In this document: positions 58,817 to 64,000 of the stretch, in pieces
Layout: each line of letters opens with the position of its first letter
Position numbering within the stretch: the first letter of the stretch is position 1
Assembly: GCA_040385875.1 (NCBI GenBank)
Contig: JAZKGO010000004.1
Coordinates: 96,981-160,980, forward strand
Direction of reading: 5' to 3'
Source of the DNA: JANMZR01 sp040385875
GTDB lineage: Bacteria; Bacteroidota; Bacteroidia; Cytophagales; Spirosomataceae
Length of the DNA stretch: 64,000 nucleotides
The notes under the pieces: generated by a model
The model's input: only the letters and a program-made list of their open reading frames with translations
Database searches by the model: none
Told to the model about the DNA's origin: nothing
Translations under genes and position numbers: made by a program

Positions 58817-60682
58817 GTGAATTACTTATCAGGTGAAAACCTATCCAAAACCTTTGGTGACCGTTATCTTTTCAAAAACTTAAATTTTGGAATATCAAAA
58901 GGAGACAAAATAGCCTTAGTAGGGGCAAATGGCACCGGCAAAACTACCTTGTTGAATATATTGGCTGGCAAAATTGACCCTGAAACTGGTGGTAATATCA
59001 GTACCAGAAGAGGTATCACTGTGGGCTATTTATCGCAAAACCCAGAATTTGATGAATCGTTATCAGTAATTGATACACTTTTTGAAGGGAATAGCCCAGT
59101 TATTCAGGCAATTAAGAAGTACGAGAAGGCCCTGATTTCGCATGATAACGACGCACTTTCTGAAGCCTTAATTGCCATGGAGGAAAACCAGGCTTGGGAT
59201 TATGAAAGTAAGGTGGAACAAATATTAGGCAAGCTGGGTATTCATGACTTTGAAAAACCCGTTTCACAACTATCAGGCGGGCAACGTAAACGTGTAGCAA
59301 TGGCTCGCATATTAATTGAGGAGCCCGATTTAATGATGTTTGATGAGCCTACCAACCATTTGGACTTGGATACCATCGAATGGTTAGAACAAACCCTTTC
59401 ATCAGCTAATATTACGGTACTTTTAGTAACTCACGATCGGTATTTTTTGGATAAAGTATGTAACCTAATTGTGGAGCTTGACAACGGCAAAATGTTCAGC
59501 TATAAGGGAAACTATTCTTATTTTTTAGAGAAAAAGGCCGAAAGAGAATTGATTGAAGGAGCTGAAATGGACAAAGCTAAAAACTTGTTCAAAAAAGAAT
59601 TGGATTGGATGCGCCGCCAGCCACAGGCAAGGAGCACAAAAGCTCAATATAGGATAGATGCCTTTCATGAAGTGGAAGAAAAAGTTTCTGGAAAAAAAGA
59701 TACTTCTGCCGTAACCTTAAATGTGAAAATGACTCGTCAAGGTAGTAAAATACTGGAAATGAATCACTTGTCGAAGTCTTTTGATGGCGTAAAAATGGTT
59801 GACAATTTCAGTTATATATTCAAAAGAAAAGATAGAATAGGGGTAATTGGAAAAAATGGGGTGGGAAAATCCACATTTTTGAACCTACTTACTCAGGTTT
59901 TGGCACCTGATTCAGGTACTATTGAGCAAGGAGAAACCACCACTTTTGGATATTATACTCAAAACGATTTTGAGTTTAACGAGTCACAAAGGGTAATTGA
60001 TATCATCACAGAAATAGCCGAAGTAGTTACAGTTGGTACTGGCGAAACCATCTCCGCTTCTTTATTTTTAACCCATTTTAAATTTGAACCTAAGGTACAG
60101 TATAATCTTGTTTCGAAGCTTTCAGGTGGAGAAAAGAGACGCCTGCAATTGATGAAGGTGCTCATTAAAAACCCGAATTTTTTGATTTTGGATGAGCCAA
60201 CCAATGATCTTGATATTCAAACGCTAAATATTTTAGAGGATTTTCTGATGGAATTTGGTGGTTGCTTATTGTTAGTGAGCCATGACAGGTATTTTATGGA
60301 TCGCCTAGTTGAAAATCTTTTTGTATTTGAAGGGGATGGCAAAATCAGGAATTATCCAGGCAATTATACTGACTATCGTGAAGCTTTGGCAAACAAAGAG
60401 TTTGAACCAAAACCGCAAAATACAAAGCCTCAGATAGTTGAAACTAAAGCTCTTGATACATCAGAAAAACGAAAGCTAAGCTTTAAGGAGCAAAAAGAAT
60501 TTGAAACTCTCGGAAAGGAAATCGAAGAAATTGAAGCCGAGAAACTTGAATTAAACTCAAAAATAAACTCTGGCGAAATAGACTTTCAAGTATTGACAGA
60601 CATCGCTTCTAAAATAGAAAAGTTAAATAGTATACAGGATGAGAAGGAGCTTAGATGGTTGGAATTATCTGAAAATCAATAA
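58817..60682 (+). CDS. uup: ABC-F family ATPase (Uup-like)
   Basis: A 621-residue soluble protein with two ABC ATPase domains and no membrane domain. Walker A motifs are GANGTGKTT (36-44) and GKNGVGKST; signatures are QLSGGQRKRVAM and KLSGGEKRRLQL; Walker B are DEPTNHLDLD and DEPTNDLDIQ. A linker rich in Arg/Lys and a C-terminal coiled coil (EIEEIEAEKLELNSKIN) fit Uup more than EttA. ABC-F proteins work on the ribosome or in replication-related repair. The start is GTG at 58817. Confidence 0.9.
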   Translation: MNYLSGENLSKTFGDRYLFKNLNFGISKGDKIALVGANGTGKTTLLNILAGKIDPETGGNISTRRGITVGYLSQNPEFDESLSVIDTLFEGNSPVIQAIKKYEKALISHDNDALSEALIAMEENQAWDYESKVEQILGKLGIHDFEKPVSQLSGGQRKRVAMARILIEEPDLMMFDEPTNHLDLDTIEWLEQTLSSANITVLLVTHDRYFLDKVCNLIVELDNGKMFSYKGNYSYFLEKKAERELIEGAEMDKAKNLFKKELDWMRRQPQARSTKAQYRIDAFHEVEEKVSGKKDTSAVTLNVKMTRQGSKILEMNHLSKSFDGVKMVDNFSYIFKRKDRIGVIGKNGVGKSTFLNLLTQVLAPDSGTIEQGETTTFGYYTQNDFEFNESQRVIDIITEIAEVVTVGTGETISASLFLTHFKFEPKVQYNLVSKLSGGEKRRLQLMKVLIKNPNFLILDEPTNDLDIQTLNILEDFLMEFGGCLLLVSHDRYFMDRLVENLFVFEGDGKIRNYPGNYTDYREALANKEFEPKPQNTKPQIVETKALDTSEKRKLSFKEQKEFETLGKEIEEIEAEKLELNSKINSGEIDFQVLTDIASKIEKLNSIQDEKELRWLELSENQ

Positions 60683-60690
60683 AATAGCGA

Positions 60691-61626
60691 TTATTTTACA
60701 TCAAAACTTCCTTGGCCTATTTTATACCCTTCGCAATACAATTCGATACTGTATTTGCCTTGCTTATATTCCTGGCCTCTTGAATAGAGAAACTCAACCA
60801 GTTGATGAGAATTAGTATATTGCTCACGTTTTTTGGCAGTATAAATGGTCTCTTGCCCGTTATAAGTAAATATCCCCGAGCCGGTAGCCATATCCGAGAT
60901 GATGGTTCCACTTGGATCTAATAATCGGATTATTATCTCTTTTTCTTCCTGTTTAGTAAGTGGATTATCCACCAAATGGAACGAAATTCTAATTTTATCA
61001 ACTCTTCTGGCATTGTATGACCCTCCTTCTCGCTCTTTGCCACGTGACGAAACGGCATACACATTAATAGTCTCAGCTCTTAAAGCGGAGGCCAATGTCA
61101 CCTTTTCAGAAAGCTCTTTATTTTTGGCTGAAACCGTATTGATTGAGTCTGCTAGTTTAATTTTATCAGATTTTAGGCCAGTATTTTCTGAGTTAAGGGT
61201 TTGATTTTGAGAAGTGAGCATTCCATTTTCTTCTCTCAATTTTACAATTTCCACATCCTTTTGAGCCAACAACATTTCATAATTCTTAATTTTTGCCTCA
61301 AATGACTTAATATTTAAGCTTTTCTGATTCATTAAGAGTTTTTTATCTGCTTCTAAATCTGATTTTATTTGCTGCAATGAGCCGATATCACCTCCTAAGT
61401 TTTGCACTTCTTGTATTTTTAGATTCAATTCTCGACTCATTGAATCCAACTTCGAGCCAGCTAATACTTGCTCTTTAATTTGTTGATCAATTTTTACCTG
61501 TTTTTGATCGTTAATTTTCTTTTCTTGTAAATACAAATATCCCAAACCTGCCGACAAGAGGGTTAAAACTGCAATTGCGGCCCAAAAATACTTTGTATTT
61601 TTCTCGTTTTTTTGGGAAGTATCCAT
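60691..61626 (-). CDS. coiled-coil protein with N-terminal membrane helix, unknown
   Basis: A 311-residue protein. A short cytoplasmic tail precedes a helix at about residues 13-31 (YFWAAIAVLTLLSAGLGYLYL), then a coiled coil (about 35-180). The C-terminal domain of about 120 residues contains RISFHLVDNPLTKQEEKEI, GTIISDMATGSGIFTYNGQ and GKYSIELYCEGYKIGQGSF, which suggests a beta fold. No named family is recalled. It is convergent with the ABC-F gene, eight bases between stops. A role in cell structure is only a guess. Confidence 0.75.
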   Translation of the reverse strand: MDTSQKNEKNTKYFWAAIAVLTLLSAGLGYLYLQEKKINDQKQVKIDQQIKEQVLAGSKLDSMSRELNLKIQEVQNLGGDIGSLQQIKSDLEADKKLLMNQKSLNIKSFEAKIKNYEMLLAQKDVEIVKLREENGMLTSQNQTLNSENTGLKSDKIKLADSINTVSAKNKELSEKVTLASALRAETINVYAVSSRGKEREGGSYNARRVDKIRISFHLVDNPLTKQEEKEIIIRLLDPSGTIISDMATGSGIFTYNGQETIYTAKKREQYTNSHQLVEFLYSRGQEYKQGKYSIELYCEGYKIGQGSFDVK

Positions 61627-61855
61627 AATGGTAAAAGTAGTTTATTTATTGTTTTAGTTGAAGAGCTCTCCATACTTACTAGGCTTATACAACTTATTAA
61701 AAACTAAAAAATTACTATTATTAGCTAATAATTTTAAAGTTTTTAGCCAATTTTGTCAAATAGGCTAATTTTTATTGTAAAACCTCAATTTGATTTTTCT
61801 CAAAACAAGATATTGCGGCTAAAAATACCATTTTTGTGTAAAAAAACAAAATATT

Positions 61856-62536
61856 ATGTTAGACTCCCTTGCCAATAATATAAAATTAATCAATCAAAAG
61901 TTATCTGGTAGCTCTGCAAGGCTGGTTGCTGTTACTAAAACGCAACCTATTTCGGTATTAAAATTAGCTTATCAATTGGGTTTGAAATGTTTTGGAGAAA
62001 ACAAAGTTCAGGAGATGGTCGAAAAATACGAAGCATTACCAAAAGATATTGAATGGCATATGATTGGACACTTACAAACAAATAAAGTAAAATATATTGC
62101 TTCATTTGTGAGTCTTATTCACTCTGTTGATTCATTCAAATTGCTTCAAGAAATTAATAAGCAAGGACTTAAAAATCAGAGAGTTATCAATTGCTTATTA
62201 CAAGTTTATATTGCCTCCGAGGAAACAAAATTTGGTTTAGACGAGCCTGAATTGCTTGAATTGATGGATTCGGAAGAACTGAAAAGTTTGCAAAATATAA
62301 AGATTGTGGGCTTAATGGGTATGGCTTCAAATACCGAAAAGGTTGAGCTAATTATCCAAGAATTTAAAAGACTGAAGTCGATTTTTGACTCTTTAAATCA
62401 AAAATTGGCCCCTGAAAATGTATTGCTTGCAGAGCTGTCAATGGGCATGAGTGGCGATTTTGAATATGCTATAGACCAAGGAAGTACTTTAGTAAGAATC
62501 GGTTCTGCATTATTTGGCAATAGAGTCTATCTGTAA
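61856..62536 (+). CDS. YggS/PLPBP-family pyridoxal-phosphate homeostasis protein
   Basis: A 226-residue PLP-binding protein. The PLP lysine is K28 in LVAVTKTQP, followed by FGENKVQEMVEKYE, WHMIGHLQTNKVKYIA, and the phosphate-binding LSMGMSGDFEYAIDQGSTLVRIG. Members have no known catalytic reaction and buffer free PLP. Length is typical. The gene is followed by an exported YceI-like gene on the same strand, 86 bases away. Confidence 0.93.
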   Translation: MLDSLANNIKLINQKLSGSSARLVAVTKTQPISVLKLAYQLGLKCFGENKVQEMVEKYEALPKDIEWHMIGHLQTNKVKYIASFVSLIHSVDSFKLLQEINKQGLKNQRVINCLLQVYIASEETKFGLDEPELLELMDSEELKSLQNIKIVGLMGMASNTEKVELIIQEFKRLKSIFDSLNQKLAPENVLLAELSMGMSGDFEYAIDQGSTLVRIGSALFGNRVYL

Positions 62537-62622
62537 TTTCAGAACTATTATTATTTAAAACTTTTTCATGGGGCACTAAATTGATTTTTTTTCCGTATTT
62601 ACTTAAAAATGGTAAATATTTA

Positions 62623-63183
62623 ATGATGGAAAAATATTTTTTGCAAATCTTTTTATTGGTAAGTGTCAACAGTTATAGCTCATTCTCCCAAAAAATATAT
62701 CTATCAAAAACTTCGAATATCAACTTTTTTTCGAAAACCCCTCTTCGGGACATCGAGGCAGAGAACACGGCCACCACTTCATTAATTAATCTGGAAACCA
62801 AAGATATAGCCATTAAAATACCTGTAAAAAGCTTTATTTTCCCCAATAAATTAATGCAGGAGCACTTTAATGAAAACTATTTAGAAACTGAAAAATATCC
62901 GTTTGCTACCTATAGAGGCAAAATCAATGAAAATATCGATGTTTCTAAGGATGGGAAATATGAAGTGACCTCGACTGGCAAAATCACTATTCATGGTGTG
63001 GAACGGAATCAAACGTTAAAAGGAAGTGCTACCATAAAAGAAAAGAAAATTATGATTGATAGCATTTTTGAGGTTTCTCTTGCTGATTACAATATCGATA
63101 TTCCCAAAATTGTTTTCGAAGAAATCGCCGAAAAGGTAAAAGTGACTTTCAAAATCAATTATGAACTCAAAAACTATAATTGA
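62623..63183 (+). CDS. YceI-like exported protein (copy 2)
   Basis: About 186 residues with the start at the ATG pair 62623/62626 (MMEKYFLQIFLLVSVNSYSS, signal peptide to about SFSQK); the frame is open to 62581 but that extension would bury the signal peptide. The body has ATTSLINLETKDIAIKIPVK, LMQEHFNENYLETEKYPFA and TITIHG-like GKITIHGVERNQTLKG, fitting the YceI-like family, more divergent than copy 1 at 2947. Such shorter forms are often described as lipid or polyisoprenoid binders of the periplasm. Confidence 0.8.
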   Translation: MMEKYFLQIFLLVSVNSYSSFSQKIYLSKTSNINFFSKTPLRDIEAENTATTSLINLETKDIAIKIPVKSFIFPNKLMQEHFNENYLETEKYPFATYRGKINENIDVSKDGKYEVTSTGKITIHGVERNQTLKGSATIKEKKIMIDSIFEVSLADYNIDIPKIVFEEIAEKVKVTFKINYELKNYN

Positions 63184-63561
63184 TTGCCTTATTTCACCAT
63201 TAATTTTTTAAGAGAATAACAACTGATTTTGATTTAGACGTACTCAATATTTTTCTGATTGAAAAAATAACCAGACTCCTATTTATTTAATTTTAGCACA
63301 ATTAACCCTCACTTTTTTCACTCCCATTCTTATTTGAAAAGTAATTTTTTGGTCCTTTGTTCATCCTTTAGAAGCATTCCTTTCCTCAAGAAAATGATTT
63401 CTAAACTAATATTTTCAATTTTGTAAAAATTGACACTATAGTCCTGTGTAAACAATTGTTAGAAATATAAAAAAAATATAAAAAAAATAGGGTATTATCA
63501 TAATTATATTTATTATATTTGAGTTGATATAGAGAAAACAACCATTAATATAATAATTTTT
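63184..63561. other. 378-bp intergenic region before the LytTR gene
   Basis: No gene was found on either strand. It is AT-rich, with a poly-A tract at 63466-63490. The only clear signal is the exact -7 box TATATTTG (63514-63521), 41 bases before the LytTR ATG, without an obvious -33 element. Confidence 0.45.
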
Positions 63562-63846
63562 ATGAAAAGTACGACATATAATCTCATGAAGTTTTTGGGT
63601 AATCCAGACCAAATTACCCACTTGGAGGCTCATAAGAACTATTCGAACATCTATTTTTCGGATGGCACCAGCAAGCTTGTGGCTTATAATCTGAAAAAAT
63701 TTGAAGACTATCTTTCAAATAATTTAGCATTCAAAAGAGTGCATAAAAGCTATATCGTTAACAAAAATTTTATTTCTAAAATAAGCGAAGATGGCATGAG
63801 AATTAATTTGAATAATAAAATAGTGATTCCGGTAAGCTATAATTAA
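63562..63846 (+). CDS. free-standing LytTR DNA-binding protein
   Basis: A 94-residue protein consisting only of a LytTR-type DNA-binding domain: QITHLEAHKNYSNIYFSDGT, LVAYNLKKFEDYL, FKRVHKSYIVNKNFISKIS and the end NNKIVIPVSYN. The conserved RxHKSYIVN segment is the core of the fold. There is no receiver domain, so it is not directly a two-component regulator unless a partner supplies it. Its targets are unknown. A nested hairpin follows the gene. Confidence 0.88.
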   Translation: MKSTTYNLMKFLGNPDQITHLEAHKNYSNIYFSDGTSKLVAYNLKKFEDYLSNNLAFKRVHKSYIVNKNFISKISEDGMRINLNNKIVIPVSYN

Positions 63847-63916
63847 CCATCCATAAAGTTTAGCTATTATTCTCCTTAATTGCTTAGCAAAATTTGCGCT
63901 TTGTTTGAGTAAAAGT

Positions 63917-63984
63917 AAATATCAGTATAAATCCATTAATCGACTTATCGATGAAATTGGATGCTTATACTGATATTTTTTTAT
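63917..63984 (+). terminator. long nested hairpin after the LytTR gene
   Basis: An outer perfect 14-bp stem (63917-63930 and 63965-63978), an ATCCA/TGGAT pair inside it (63931-63935 and 63958-63962), and an ATCGA/TCGAT inner stem (63939-63943 and 63948-63952) form a structure of about 60 bases, followed by a T-run. It acts at least as a terminator, but it is larger than needed for that. Confidence 0.75.
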
Positions 63985-64000
63985 AAATTTGATGCTCTTC

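Noticed and set aside
1..64000. tRNA, rRNA, CRISPR array, prophage or insertion sequence
   Set aside because: No cloverleaf with a TTCGA-type loop outside coding DNA, no regularly spaced direct repeats beyond the short operators, and no transposase or phage proteins were found by reading the window.

Overview
The window looks like chromosomal housekeeping and envelope DNA from a member of the Bacteroidota, most likely Cytophagales-like. The reasons are the low GC content, promoters of the TTTG / TAnnTTTG type without clear Shine-Dalgarno sites, a type IX secretion sorting domain, an outer-membrane beta-barrel receptor of the Bacteroidota type, BatD, DUF4292 and GIN-domain proteins, bacillithiol synthesis (BshA) and several families restricted largely to that phylum. 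No phage, insertion sequence, CRISPR array, rRNA or tRNA was seen. Two runs of exactly 100 N (5119-5218 and 18198-18297) are scaffold gaps, and each one interrupts a gene.

Layout. 1-5.7 kb: a truncated acyl-CoA dehydrogenase, a PhyH dioxygenase, a four-gene reverse-strand operon (beta-barrel protein, YceI, DinB, TANGO2) and an NtrC-type regulator behind a palindromic operator candidate. 5.9-13 kb: purN-ubiA, bshA-ndh and a reverse-strand group (cupin, ATP-grasp, LysE, NAD-binding). 13-18.6 kb: rocD-rluF, a small DUF5522 gene, rpmB, a retropepsin-like PDZ protein, tpiA and a gapped lysoplasmalogenase. 18.6-28 kb: recQ, an MsbA-like ABC exporter, ppiD, anmK, an FMN reductase and a small membrane protein. 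27-34 kb: a pseudouridine synthase and panB, then an envelope operon (nucleotidyltransferase, TPR lipoprotein, DUF4292 lipoprotein, EnvC-like). 34-38 kb: a secreted GH3/beta-lactamase fusion and a GIN-domain protein.

38.4-42.3 kb holds a four-gene cassette: SGNH hydrolase, carbamoyltransferase, a 49-residue DUF5989 protein and an SxtJ-like membrane protein. It probably carbamoylates or otherwise modifies an envelope or exported product. 42.4-49.5 kb holds a TonB-type outer membrane protein, a GH5 glycosidase, a porin-like barrel, a secreted GDPD and a GH3-type acyl-amido synthetase. 49.5-53.2 kb is a signalling unit: an Asp-rich exported protein with a sorting domain, divergent from a histidine kinase / OmpR-type regulator pair. 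Five GTTAAA boxes lie between them. A matching three-box TTAAC array with an 11-bp period sits upstream of the porin-like gene at 46135, at almost the same distance from its -7 box, which suggests a small envelope regulon. 53.4-64 kb: hemB, pyrC, a small conserved protein, batD-like, aroC, an ABC-F ATPase, a coiled-coil membrane protein, a YggS-type protein, a second YceI and a free-standing LytTR regulator followed by a nested hairpin.

Several neighbours are tightly coupled: ATGA overlaps at YceI/DinB and bshA/ndh, and a TAATG overlap at rocD/rluF. Three small genes (51, 57 and 49 residues) were read directly from the DNA between larger genes. Family assignments come from recognised motifs, not from a database search; regulatory calls are by eye.
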